Shown: positions 17,163 through 25,682 of the stretch, one piece after another
How the letters are laid out: every line of letters begins with the position of its first letter
Numbering within the stretch: position 1 is the stretch's first letter
DNA from: Williamsia maris
Lineage (GTDB): Bacteria > Actinomycetota > Actinomycetes > Mycobacteriales > Mycobacteriaceae
Direction of reading: 5' to 3'
Assembly (NCBI RefSeq): GCF_024171815.1
Contig: NZ_JAMTCJ010000004.1
Span: 310,001 to 374,000, forward strand
DNA: 64,000 nt
Notes under the pieces: model-generated
The model's input: only the letters and a program-made list of their open reading frames with translations
Database searches by the model: none
Told to the model about the DNA's origin: nothing
Position numbers and translations under genes: made by a program

Positions 17163-17279
17163 GTGTCCGCACCCGGCCCGACCCTGCCGCAGGTCAGCGG
17201 TTGGGCAGTGGGCACCGGATCGCTCTCGGTCGCGGCAGCCGCAGTCGATTCCGCGGTCGACGATTCGACCACGAGATGA
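17163..17279 (+). CDS. Out-of-frame N-terminal fragment of the DUF1023 protein (38 codons)
   Basis: A GTG-initiated frame starting SAPGPTLPQVSGWAVGTG and continuing SLSVAAAAVDSAVDD. This matches the usual N-terminus of actinobacterial DUF1023 proteins, in which a helical WXG-like segment begins with a Pro-Thr-Leu...Val...Trp pattern. It ends in TGA that overlaps the ATG of the main frame by 4 nt. Reading straight through with a -1 shift at 17264 would give SAVDDFDHEMNVLTRDVEAV, a continuous, sensible helix. It is either a frameshift mutation, a sequencing error or a coupled separate peptide. Confidence 0.55.
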   Translation: MSAPGPTLPQVSGWAVGTGSLSVAAAAVDSAVDDSTTR

Positions 17280-18856
17280 ACGTCCTGACGCGGGATGTCG
17301 AAGCGGTGCGCGAGTGGTGGCGTGGTGACTCGGCACGCGCGTCCGCGACCGCGACGGCCTCCGAGCGCCAGTTCGGCAACCGGCTCGGCATCGCGATCCT
17401 CGACATCGCCGACGGCCTCAACCGGCTGGGCCCGGCGTACGCCCGCGCGTGCGAGACCGCCCGCGACACCGCGGAATCGATCCGGGCGCTCGGCTATCTC
17501 GTCGCCGACGACGGTGTGGTCCGTGCGCCATCGGTGGGTGCCGAGGTACCCCGCGACGCGGACACCACTGCCGACGCGGCCCGGCTGGTGTCGGAACACC
17601 AACGTCGACTCAGGTCGGCGCTCGACGAGGTGCGTGTCGCCGACGCCGACCTCGCCGGACACATCGGTCGGGCGCTGGAGGCGCTGACACTCGCGTCGTT
17701 GCCTGCGACCCACCCGGTCGCGATCCGTTCCGAGGTACGCCGGATTCTCGACCACCGCGCGACACTCCCCCGCGACCCGTTCGCGCTCAACCGATTCTGG
17801 GGCGAGCTCACCGCGATGGAGAAGGCCGGACTGTGGAACGCGGACCGGTCCATCGGCAACCGTGACGGGATCCCGGCCGCCGATCGCGACCACTTCAACC
17901 GACGACATCTGGTCGAGTTGCAGCGCGACGAGACCAGGAAGGTCGCCCGGTACCTGCGGGGCCACCCCTACATCGTCGACGGGCAGATCCCGCGCTCCCC
18001 CGGCCCGGGCGGATACGTCACGGAGACCCGACGTCGACGGGACTTCGACGCCGTCACACGCACGCATCGTGCCCTCGACGGGATCGAGACAGCGCTGCAG
18101 GACCCGACCGGGGCGCATGCTCGTCTGCTGCTGCACATCGACACGCGTGGCCGGGTGGCCATCGCGATCACCGACCCCGACACCGCACGCAACGTGGCCA
18201 CCTTCGTCCCCGGTACGGGCTCGAACGCGGGAAACGTACGCGGGGGCGCCGACCGGGCCGCGGCGATGGTGACGGCAGCCGAGCGAGCCGATCCGACCGC
18301 CACGACCTCGGTGATCGCGTGGTACGCCTACGACGCACCCGCCGGGCTCGCGGCAGCCGCGGGACCGGCCTCTGCGGCACACGCGGCGGGCCCGCTCGAC
18401 GCGTTCCAGGCCGGGTTGCGCGCCACTCACGACGGTCCCGAGCCCTTCCACACCACCGTGATCGGACACAGCTACGGCACCGTGGTCGTCGGTGAGGCGG
18501 CGTCGCAGGGCCACACTCTCGACGCCGATGACCTCGTGTTCGTCGGCAGCCCCGGGATCGGCGACCCGGACTCCCCCGCCGATCGGAGACTCACCGACGT
18601 CGATGCCGAGGAAATGAACGACCACGTCTACGCCACGACCGCGGCACGCGATCCGATCGGGATCACCGAGGGCATCCACGGCATGAGCCCCACCGATCCC
18701 GATTTCGGGGGCCGTGTCTTCGCCTCCGATCCCGGTTCCTCCCTCTCGGGTTCTGCACACGGCGAGTACTGGGACATCGGTCCCGACGGGCGGATGAACC
18801 GTTCGTTGACCGCGATGGGCATGATCATCGCCGGTCGTGGTGACGAGGTGCGGTGA
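17276..18856 (+). CDS. DUF1023 alpha/beta hydrolase (possibly frameshifted at its 5' end)
   Basis: A 526-residue protein. Residues ~1-70 form the rest of a WXG-like helical hairpin (REWWRGDSARASATATASE). A middle helical region contains RDETRKVARYLRG and FWGELTAMEKAG. Residues ~310-480 are the DUF1023 hydrolase: FVPGTGSNAGNVRGGADRA, VIAWYAYDAPAG, the nucleophile elbow TTVIGHSYGTVVVG and the VFVGSPGIGDPDS strand. C-terminal His is expected in the GSAHGEYWD segment. Such proteins are associated with ESX systems and envelope lipids, but no substrate is known. The first ~38 residues seem to lie in another frame (17163-17279). Confidence 0.82.
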   Translation: MNVLTRDVEAVREWWRGDSARASATATASERQFGNRLGIAILDIADGLNRLGPAYARACETARDTAESIRALGYLVADDGVVRAPSVGAEVPRDADTTADAARLVSEHQRRLRSALDEVRVADADLAGHIGRALEALTLASLPATHPVAIRSEVRRILDHRATLPRDPFALNRFWGELTAMEKAGLWNADRSIGNRDGIPAADRDHFNRRHLVELQRDETRKVARYLRGHPYIVDGQIPRSPGPGGYVTETRRRRDFDAVTRTHRALDGIETALQDPTGAHARLLLHIDTRGRVAIAITDPDTARNVATFVPGTGSNAGNVRGGADRAAAMVTAAERADPTATTSVIAWYAYDAPAGLAAAAGPASAAHAAGPLDAFQAGLRATHDGPEPFHTTVIGHSYGTVVVGEAASQGHTLDADDLVFVGSPGIGDPDSPADRRLTDVDAEEMNDHVYATTAARDPIGITEGIHGMSPTDPDFGGRVFASDPGSSLSGSAHGEYWDIGPDGRMNRSLTAMGMIIAGRGDEVR

Positions 18857-19098
18857 CCGCGTCGTCCCGATGTATCCGCAGGTGAGAGTGCCGGTTTGGA
18901 TGAGCGCCAGGCTCGTCGCGATCGGACTGAGAACTGTCACAACGCCGATCGCCGTTGCCGTATGTGTTCTGCGCGATACCCTTCGGAGGTCTCATCAGTG
19001 ATGCGCGGGCACGGTCACCGTCACAAGCTCGTCTTGTCGTGCGCCACAGCGCATCTCGCGAAGCTCTGCCTCGTGTGATCCGAAGGAACCGTTCCGCA

Positions 19099-20538
19099 AT
19101 GATCAATTTCGGCCTCATCGATGAATGGGCACCCAGCGCAGGTCACGTCACCACCTGGTCGGCGTCGACCGCGTCGACCGCCGCCGCGAGCGAAGCCCCG
19201 ATCCATCCGGTACCGCCCTCACACCAGCAGGAGGAGTACCTCCGCTCGGCGCGGCGCAACGAAGACACCGGATTCCGGTTCTCGCGACTGTGTCTGATCT
19301 CGTTCGACCTCGAGGGCTCCCTCGACGTCGACGCCATGACCCGCACCATCAACGAGTTCGTCGGCAGGCACGACACGTTCCTCAGTTACTTCTCGGTGGA
19401 ACCGGATGGACAGATCGCCCGTCACGTCGTCGACGCGGAGATCGTCGACTTCACCCCGACACAGTTCGGCCACTTCGGCGACAGTCAGTCCATCCGCGAC
19501 CACGTCCAGGCCAAGACGCCGGGTCCGTTCCACTGGGATTGCCTGACCTTCGGGACCATCGAACGCGAGGGGAACTTCACGATCTACTTCGCCGTCGACC
19601 ATCTGAACTCCGACGGGATATCGCAGGCCCTGGCCTGCGTCGACCTCATCGCGCTGTACGGATCCCACATCAGCGGCAACCCGCACGGCCTGCAACCGGC
19701 GGGCAGCTACGTCGACTACTGCCGACGTGAGCGGGAGGGCACGGAGAAGTTGACGGTCGACGATCCGCAGGTCAGCCAGTGGATCGAGCTGCTCGAGCAG
19801 AACGGTGGCCGACTTCCGACCTTTCCCTTGGACCTCGGCGTGGGCAGCGAGGGATACACCCGCAGTGCGTTGCGCACCGTGCGGATCATGGACGAGGAGT
19901 CCGCACAGCGGATCGAGGACGTCTGCCGCGGTCTCGGCGCCGGCTTCAATTCTGCTGTTCTGGCCGTCACCGGCATGGCCGCGCGCGAGTTCACCGGTTC
20001 GGATTCGTACTTCGGGATGACGCCGAAGAGCACTCGGACCTCACCCGCAGAGTTCAACGCGGTGGGATGGTTCACCAACCTGATCCCGGTTCCCGTCGAC
20101 ATCACCGCCGACTCCACCTTCACCAGCGTGGTCGCGGACACACAGTCGTCCTATGAACGGGGCAAGACCCTCTCGGAGGTGTCGCTACATCGGATCGTCG
20201 AACTGATCCCGGCCGATTCGACCGTCCAGGTCGGGACGGGGTGGGTCGTCCCGATGGTCAGCTACATCGATGTCCGCAAGCTGCCCGGTGCCCAGATGTT
20301 CGACCACATCAACGGCGGCGTGTTCGGCAACCGCGGGAGTTCCGAAGAGGTGTTCCTGTGGGTCAACCGGTTCCCCGAGTACACGGTGATGACCCTGATG
20401 TACCCCGGCACCACAGAAGCCGACGAGTCGATCGATCGCTACGTCGAGAAGATCCTGCAGATCTTCTCCTCCGTCGCCACGACGGGGGACTATGCGCCGG
20501 CGTCGGTGGACGATCGCAACAGTCTGGTCGGGTCGTAG
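19099..20538 (+). CDS. PapA-type acyltransferase (condensation-domain protein)
   Basis: A 479-residue member of the polyketide-associated-protein/condensation superfamily, which transfers acyl groups to hydroxyls of lipids such as trehalose or phthiocerol. The opening IDEWAPSAGHVTTW and PVPPSHQQEEYLRSARR resemble mycobacterial PapA1/PapA2. The catalytic HxxxDG motif is HLNSDG (His168, Asp172). GWFTNLIPVPVDI and the YERGKTLSEVSLHRIVELIP helix belong to the second subdomain. The typical DFGWG motif is not seen. The start is the ATG after AAGGAA; the frame is open upstream. No PKS or FadD is adjacent, so its acyl donor comes from elsewhere. Its 3' end overlaps the next gene antisense by 49 bp. 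Confidence 0.85.
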   Translation: MINFGLIDEWAPSAGHVTTWSASTASTAAASEAPIHPVPPSHQQEEYLRSARRNEDTGFRFSRLCLISFDLEGSLDVDAMTRTINEFVGRHDTFLSYFSVEPDGQIARHVVDAEIVDFTPTQFGHFGDSQSIRDHVQAKTPGPFHWDCLTFGTIEREGNFTIYFAVDHLNSDGISQALACVDLIALYGSHISGNPHGLQPAGSYVDYCRREREGTEKLTVDDPQVSQWIELLEQNGGRLPTFPLDLGVGSEGYTRSALRTVRIMDEESAQRIEDVCRGLGAGFNSAVLAVTGMAAREFTGSDSYFGMTPKSTRTSPAEFNAVGWFTNLIPVPVDITADSTFTSVVADTQSSYERGKTLSEVSLHRIVELIPADSTVQVGTGWVVPMVSYIDVRKLPGAQMFDHINGGVFGNRGSSEEVFLWVNRFPEYTVMTLMYPGTTEADESIDRYVEKILQIFSSVATTGDYAPASVDDRNSLVGS

Positions 20539-21965
20539 GCGGCACGCGTAGCGAGCAGGCGGGCGAGGTTCGCCCCGAAGTAACGCTGTAGTTCGGCTCC
20601 CGGCTCGGCGTAGTTGACGTAGGCACCGTCCGAGGCGGGGCGCACCGCGGCGTGGGCATCGGCGATCCAGGAGGTCGCGGAATCGTAGGACCCGTCCGGG
20701 TCGACGTCGACGAACCACTGCACGACCGCGAGGTGTCGACGACAGGGAAACGCCGAGGCGCCCGGACGGACCGACCGGACCGCACCGTCGATCGGGTCGA
20801 TGATCACCGAACCCGCCCCACCCGAGGCCGATCGCGACCGTACGACGGCGACGATGGCCTCCGCCGTGTCGGCAGAGATCGTCGTAACCACGTCAGAACC
20901 GGCGGTGAAACCGTGCCGGGGCGAGGTCGGGCTCCCGCCGGCCAGCCGGAGCAGGACGCCGTCGGCGTCCAGGGTGGCCGCCGCGGTGAAGTTCGGCGTC
21001 ACCCCGACCGCCGCGGCGAATCGGGCGGCGACCTCGGTGCCGGCCCCCACCGGAGCGGCGATGAGCACGCCGCACCGGACTCCTCCTGCGCGGTCGGACT
21101 CGACGTTCACACCCACCCAGCTCGTGGTGTCGACCGTGGGCAGCCAGGACGCCCACCCTGCGATCACGTCGGCCGTGGCGGCGTCGGGGAATCCGAGCAG
21201 GACCAGGTCCTTGCCGACCGCCTCATGTGTCGTCAGGGTCATCGCGGTGACCACTCCGACTGCACCGCCTCCGCCACCGCGCAACGCCCACAACAGATCT
21301 CGATGACGATCCGGCGAGACGGACACGACGCGACCGCTGGGCAGGACCACTGTCGCAGCGACGAGCCGGTCACAGGTCAGTCCGTGTTCGCGGGTGTCGA
21401 CACCGATCCCGCCACCCAGTGTCAGGCCGCCGCACCCCACCGTCGGGCATGTGCCCAACGGTAGCGCCCGGCCGGACCGATGCAGGAAGGTCTGCAGCTC
21501 GAACAGAGTGGTCGCCGGGGTCACGGTCACCGCCTGCGTGGACGCGTCGTAGGCGATGGGCATCGACAGTGAGCGCAGGTCGACGACCAGCGCGCCGTCG
21601 GCCGCCGACGCACCGATGTAGGAGTGACCTCCGCTGCGAGCCGAGATCGGCAGTCGTCGTCGGGATGCGAAGGACACCGCACGGGCGACCTCGTCGGTCG
21701 TGTGCGGTCGCACCACCGCAGCGGGTGTCGTGGAGTCGTACCGGGTGTTGAAGATCGCGGTGGCCTCGGAGAAGCGTGTCCCGTCCCCCGCGGTGAGAAC
21801 CGAGTCCCCCGCAGCACCCGGTCCGGTCCAGTCGGGCTCGGACGGGGCCGCAGTCGCCGGTGCGACTGCCGTGGTCGCGTAGGCGGCGACACCGGTGCCG
21901 ACGGTGTACCGCAGGAAGGTCCGGCGTGACAGTCGCCCACGATCCACCCCGCGCTCGTCTCCCAC
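20490..21965 (-). CDS. Tat-exported FAD-linked oxidase (berberine-bridge/GOOX type)
   Basis: A 491-residue secreted flavoprotein. The N-terminus has a twin-arginine signal (LSRRTFLRYTVGTGVAAYAT) with Ala-x-Ala cleavage near residue 40. The FAD-binding PCMH domain shows SGGHSYIGAS (His for covalent flavin) and GTCPTVGCGGLTLGGGIG, where the first Cys is the usual second covalent attachment point. The C-terminal BBE motif is AYVNYAEPG with YFGANLARLLATRAAYDP. Family members oxidise oligosaccharides or alkaloids with O2. The start is GTG after AGGAG. It converges with and overlaps the PapA gene. Confidence 0.9.
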   Translation of the reverse strand: MGDERGVDRGRLSRRTFLRYTVGTGVAAYATTAVAPATAAPSEPDWTGPGAAGDSVLTAGDGTRFSEATAIFNTRYDSTTPAAVVRPHTTDEVARAVSFASRRRLPISARSGGHSYIGASAADGALVVDLRSLSMPIAYDASTQAVTVTPATTLFELQTFLHRSGRALPLGTCPTVGCGGLTLGGGIGVDTREHGLTCDRLVAATVVLPSGRVVSVSPDRHRDLLWALRGGGGGAVGVVTAMTLTTHEAVGKDLVLLGFPDAATADVIAGWASWLPTVDTTSWVGVNVESDRAGGVRCGVLIAAPVGAGTEVAARFAAAVGVTPNFTAAATLDADGVLLRLAGGSPTSPRHGFTAGSDVVTTISADTAEAIVAVVRSRSASGGAGSVIIDPIDGAVRSVRPGASAFPCRRHLAVVQWFVDVDPDGSYDSATSWIADAHAAVRPASDGAYVNYAEPGAELQRYFGANLARLLATRAAYDPTRLLRSSTDAGA

Positions 21966-22085
21966 CCCGACGTCTCCTCACCCACGTTGATCATCTGAGT
22001 ATCACCGCACCGGTGCCCTCGCGCACCGAAAGCGCGACCACGGCGGTCGGATCGTTCGGTGCAGGGCGCGTCGATCGGCCCGTCG

Positions 22086-22091
22086 TATGCT
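22086..22091 (+). promoter_or_regulatory. -10 box placing transcription start at a mini-ORF
   Basis: TATGCT ends 6 nt before the ATG of a 10-codon ORF (22098), so that ORF, not the downstream gene, would be at the mRNA 5' end. Confidence 0.5.
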
Positions 22092-22097
22092 TCGTCG

Positions 22098-22130
22098 ATG
22101 TCGAACGACCCTCATCGGGGCTCCCTGTGA
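22098..22130 (+). CDS. Leaderless 10-codon upstream ORF
   Basis: Encodes MSNDPHRGSL. It begins at the predicted transcription start and its TGA overlaps the GTG of the SRPBCC gene (GTGA). Translation of the main gene probably depends on termination of this mini-ORF. Confidence 0.5.
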   Translation: MSNDPHRGSL

Positions 22131-22633
22131 TCGGCGATCGCTGGAACGTGACCGACGACGAGATGGCGCGCCACTACCCGTGCGACGACATCGTCACGTC
22201 GCCCACGCTGCAGGCGTGGCGCGGCGTGACGGTGCACACCTCGCGGGCGGGGTTGTGGCCGTGGGTGTCTCAGATCCGTCTCGCCCCCTACTCGTACGAC
22301 TGGATCGACAATCTGGGACGCACGTCGCCGCGGGATCTGGTGCCGATGCCCGAACCGGTTGTCGGAGAACATTTCACGACGGCCGCGACCCGTCCCTGCG
22401 GAACCATCCTGGCGGTCACGCCCGGGGTGAGTCTGACCGGCCGGATTCTCGGCGCGGTGATGTCCTACGACCTGGTGACCGTGGACGAGCACACCACCCG
22501 ACTACTCCTGAAGGTCGTGATGTCCGGCGGTGGTGTCGCGCGCCCCGTCATCAGCCTGGGTGATCTCGTCATGGCACGCCGACAGCTGCTGAATTTCAAA
22601 CACCTGGCCGAGGAGAGCGCGCCCGGTCGGTGA
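22127..22633 (+). CDS. SRPBCC-family protein
   Basis: A 168-residue START/SRPBCC-like protein of unknown ligand. The pattern DDIVTSPTLQAWRGVTV, WPWVSQIRLAPYSYDWIDNLGRTSPRDL and a late SYDLVTVDEHTTRLLLKVVM strand pair is shared by actinobacterial proteins annotated as polyketide cyclase/SRPBCC. The GTG start overlaps the stop of a leaderless mini-ORF. The open frame extends much further upstream but would cross the promoter and the divergent gene. Its last 38 bp overlap antisense the next minus-strand gene. Confidence 0.7.
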   Translation: MIGDRWNVTDDEMARHYPCDDIVTSPTLQAWRGVTVHTSRAGLWPWVSQIRLAPYSYDWIDNLGRTSPRDLVPMPEPVVGEHFTTAATRPCGTILAVTPGVSLTGRILGAVMSYDLVTVDEHTTRLLLKVVMSGGGVARPVISLGDLVMARRQLLNFKHLAEESAPGR

Positions 22634-23774
22634 CGTCGGGATCCGTGACGGCGTTCTGGGCGGACGGCGCTCGCACGCCGCCGTAGATGGCCCGTTGCAC
22701 TATCCACGGCTGCAGGACGTGCTCGACCGACCACGTGGGGAACCGGACGCCGCGGCCCGACGGTGTGAACACCTCGAGTCCGTCGGACTGCGCCCCGAGC
22801 ACCGATCCCCACCGCCGGGTGCGGGGCCGGTAGCGGCGGAGCGGGCGACCTGCGAAGTGGGCCCGGACGTTGCGTGCGAGCAGGCGATCGGCCCGGTTGC
22901 GCGCCGACCCGCGCAGGGGGTCGGTGGCCGCGACGTCGCCGATTGCGAAGACACCGGGACGATTCGGGACCGACAGGTCCGCCGCGACCCGGACGAACCC
23001 GTTGTCGTCGAGCAGCTCCGCGGGTAGCCAGTCGGTGTTCGGGCGCACCCGGCCGATGGCCCACACGACCGCGTCCGCCTGCGTCGGCGACTGGCCGGTG
23101 CTCCACTCGACGTCGGAATCGGTGATCCGGTCACAGGAGAAACCATCCGGGACGACTGCGCGGTGTCCGGGGTGCAGGCCGACCCCGAGTGTCCGCAGTC
23201 GTCGTTCGACCTGCGACCAGGTACGTCGGTGGTGGGCGGGCAGCGCACGCTCACCGGGGTAGAAGAGGTCGACCGTCGTGCGGGGCCACGCCGCGGCGAT
23301 GTTGGCCGCCGTGCTGACCGCCGCCGCACCCCCACCGAGTACGGTCACCGACCCGGCCGAGGCGAGCCGATCGTGGGCGGCCCGGAGATCGCCGTCGACA
23401 TCGGCGCTCGACTGCAGCATCGGTCGGCGCCAGAAGCCGTTGGTGACGCCCGTGGCGATGATCAGGGCGTCGTACGCCTCGACGTGGGACGACCCGTCGG
23501 CGAGCACCACGCTGACCGCACGCTCGTCGAGGTCGACGCCGGTCATCGACCCGTGCACCGTACGGATGCGATCGAGGCCGCGGAACCGGTCGAAACCGAC
23601 CCAGTAGTCGCGGGCCCAGTCGTCGGGGTGGGACAGCCGGCGTCCGAGTTCCTGCCCGCTGACCAGTGCCGGTTTCGCCGAGATGCCCACGACGTCGACG
23701 TGGCGTGCGAGGTGGATCGCGGTCAGCACGCCGGTGTCGCCGAGGCCGGCGACGAGCACCCGGGGGCGGTTCAT
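22596..23774 (-). CDS. NAD(P)/FAD-dependent oxidoreductase (NDH-2/AIF-like)
   Basis: A 392-residue pyridine-nucleotide-disulfide-type flavoprotein. The FAD motif is VLVAGLGDTGVLTAIHLARHV, the second dinucleotide fold is VTVLGGGAAAVSTAANIAAAWP, and FAIGDVAATD is the C-terminal FAD-binding GD segment. ALIIATG is also present. No redox-active CxxC is seen, as in NADH dehydrogenase-II and AIF-type enzymes. Its ATG overlaps the stop of the DUF1295 gene (ATGA), so the two are co-translated; a joint redox or lipid-modifying role is plausible but unproven. Confidence 0.82.
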   Translation of the reverse strand: MNRPRVLVAGLGDTGVLTAIHLARHVDVVGISAKPALVSGQELGRRLSHPDDWARDYWVGFDRFRGLDRIRTVHGSMTGVDLDERAVSVVLADGSSHVEAYDALIIATGVTNGFWRRPMLQSSADVDGDLRAAHDRLASAGSVTVLGGGAAAVSTAANIAAAWPRTTVDLFYPGERALPAHHRRTWSQVERRLRTLGVGLHPGHRAVVPDGFSCDRITDSDVEWSTGQSPTQADAVVWAIGRVRPNTDWLPAELLDDNGFVRVAADLSVPNRPGVFAIGDVAATDPLRGSARNRADRLLARNVRAHFAGRPLRRYRPRTRRWGSVLGAQSDGLEVFTPSGRGVRFPTWSVEHVLQPWIVQRAIYGGVRAPSAQNAVTDPDVTDRARSPRPGV

Positions 23775-24670
23775 GCGGACACCCGACGAGGTGGACGGGG
23801 CACGAACCGGGACACACGGTCGGTGACCGCCCGGTACTCCGGCCTGCGCTCGAGGCTGCGGGTCTCCATCATCGGGATGCTCGCACCGAGGAACATGGCC
23901 AACATGGCGAGGGCGCCGATGAACAGCCACCATGCGTCGGCGGGCGAGGCGGCCACGCCGAAGAGCGCGAGTGCGAACCAGAACCCGAACTCGCCGAAGT
24001 AGTTCGGGTGCCGCGACCAACTCCACAACCCGTCGGCCATCACCTGTCCGGGCGTGCGGTCGCGGACGAAACGGAGCATCTGTCGGTCGGCGGCGAACTC
24101 GAGGACCACGGCCGCCACACCGAGTGCGGTCGCGATCGCGGTGAGCCAGAACAGGTCGTCCCCGGTGTGCGTCACGGCGATGTAGACGGGCAGCATCCCG
24201 AGGAACACCTGTCCGGTGGGGATCATGTGGATGGCGACGAGATCGGTGAGGAACTCCCAGCGCCCGGCGTTCCCGCGCAGCAGTCCGTATCGCCAGTCCT
24301 CGTGGTGCAGTCCCGGGAAGCCGGTGGCCCAGTTCGCGGTGAGGCGAACCGCCCACAGGAGCACCACGGCGAACACCAGCCACGCGCGCAGTGAGTCGAC
24401 GCCCGCGCCGCCCTCTATCCACCAGTAGACGAGCAGCAGCGGCGGGATGACGCTCCAGTAGGCGTCGTAGAAGCTCGAGTTGTGGTGGACACGGCTGAAC
24501 ACGAAGATCACCAGCGTGCCCAGCACGTCGGCGACGAGGGCATCGAGCCAGAGGAGATCCGTGGAGGGACCGACCACGAGCCATGCCGCGGCCACCGCGA
24601 TGGCGATCACGTAGGCCACACCGACACGGACGAACGAGGCGGTTCTGCTCACAGGTCCCGATGGTGCCAT
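23771..24670 (-). CDS. DUF1295 (steroid 5-alpha-reductase-like) membrane protein
   Basis: A 299-residue membrane protein with about seven helices. The diagnostic region is QMLRFVRDRTPGQVMADGLWSWSRHPNYFGEFGFWFALALFG, including the Ser-Arg-His-Pro-Asn-Tyr-Phe-Gly-Glu motif of DUF1295 and of the related ICMT and 5-alpha-reductase families. The first part contains RVHHNSSFYDAYWSVIPPLL and AWLVFAVVLLWAVRLTANW. Function is not established; the fold suggests lipid or steroid reduction or methylation. It leads the operon with the FAD oxidoreductase. Confidence 0.85.
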   Translation of the reverse strand: MAPSGPVSRTASFVRVGVAYVIAIAVAAAWLVVGPSTDLLWLDALVADVLGTLVIFVFSRVHHNSSFYDAYWSVIPPLLLVYWWIEGGAGVDSLRAWLVFAVVLLWAVRLTANWATGFPGLHHEDWRYGLLRGNAGRWEFLTDLVAIHMIPTGQVFLGMLPVYIAVTHTGDDLFWLTAIATALGVAAVVLEFAADRQMLRFVRDRTPGQVMADGLWSWSRHPNYFGEFGFWFALALFGVAASPADAWWLFIGALAMLAMFLGASIPMMETRSLERRPEYRAVTDRVSRFVPRPPRRVSA

Positions 24671-24709
24671 TCGGTCACGGTGCGCCGCCGCCGAACCGCG
24701 GGTCTGTTC

Positions 24710-25555
24710 TCACCAGTCGTCGGGTGGGGTGAACTGACTCGCGGTGAACACCGCCCCTTGCGGGTCGCGGATGACCGCGGTGTGCGTCCAGTCGTCGGCG
24801 GCCGTGGTCAGTACGGTCGCGCCGAGTCGGTCCGCCGCGGCTGCCGTCGCGTCGCGGTCGGCGACGGCGAACGTCACATGCCAGTGCGGGGTCTCGTCCT
24901 CGGACGCCTGCGCCAGCCACCCGATGGAATCGGCGAATCCGGGCGGCGCCGACTGTTGGCGGCGGTGGATGTCCGGGTCCACGGTCGAGGCCAGATGATC
25001 GCCGTAGCCCGGCACCGTGATCATCGTCGCGAAACCCAGATCGGCGGTCCGCCAACCGAACACGTCGGTATAGAACGCGGCTGCCGCCACCGGGTCGGAT
25101 GTGTGCAGGTCGCTGAAGTTCCAGGCGCCGGGGACGTTGGTGACCTGAGCCCCCGCGCGGCCGCGGGCCTGCCACAGCCGAACCGCCACCCCCTGGGGGT
25201 CGAGGACCGTCGCGGACACGCCGCCGTCGCCGGCGGCCTGCGCCGGGTGTACCTCGCTCCCGCCGGCGCGGATCACCCGCTCGACGGAGGCGGCCGCGTC
25301 GGTGACGGCGATGTAGGTGTTCCACGTCGAGGTGACGGATCCGGCGTTCTCGACGGTGGCGGGTCCGCCGATCCCACCCACGTCGGCGCCGTCGAGTCGG
25401 GCGATGACATACCGGAAGGGCAGGCCCGGTGGCGTCGCCTCCTCGTACTGCCATCCGAACAGGTGCGCATAGAACTCCAGCGCCGCGTCGACGTCGCCGT
25501 ATTCGGCGTCCACCCACGACGTGACGCCGGGCGGATACGTCCTGATGTCGGTCAT
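24710..25555 (-). CDS. Two-domain VOC protein
   Basis: A 281-residue protein with two tandem glyoxalase-like modules. Module 1: TSWVDAEYGDVDAALEFYAHLFGWQYE to VLDPQGVAVRLWQ (residues ~10-125). Module 2: AWNFSDLHTSDPVAAAAFYTDVFGWRT to IRDPQGAVFTASQF (~145-275), with HWHVTFAVADRDA in the middle. Such two-domain proteins are common in actinobacteria, often beside oxidoreductases, and their substrates are mostly unknown. The ATG is preceded by GAGGAGGAGA. Divergent from an aldo/keto reductase gene 127 bp away. Confidence 0.85.
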   Translation of the reverse strand: MTDIRTYPPGVTSWVDAEYGDVDAALEFYAHLFGWQYEEATPPGLPFRYVIARLDGADVGGIGGPATVENAGSVTSTWNTYIAVTDAAASVERVIRAGGSEVHPAQAAGDGGVSATVLDPQGVAVRLWQARGRAGAQVTNVPGAWNFSDLHTSDPVAAAAFYTDVFGWRTADLGFATMITVPGYGDHLASTVDPDIHRRQQSAPPGFADSIGWLAQASEDETPHWHVTFAVADRDATAAAADRLGATVLTTAADDWTHTAVIRDPQGAVFTASQFTPPDDW

Positions 25556-25682
25556 CGTCTCCTCCTCGCACGGTTGTGCGGCCACCCTAGATCGCGGCAC
25601 CGACACCGGCAGATCCTCGACCGGCCCATCCTGGGACCGGTGGGTCCTGTCGTGGTGACCGGAAATGGTGGAGGGTGAGGTC

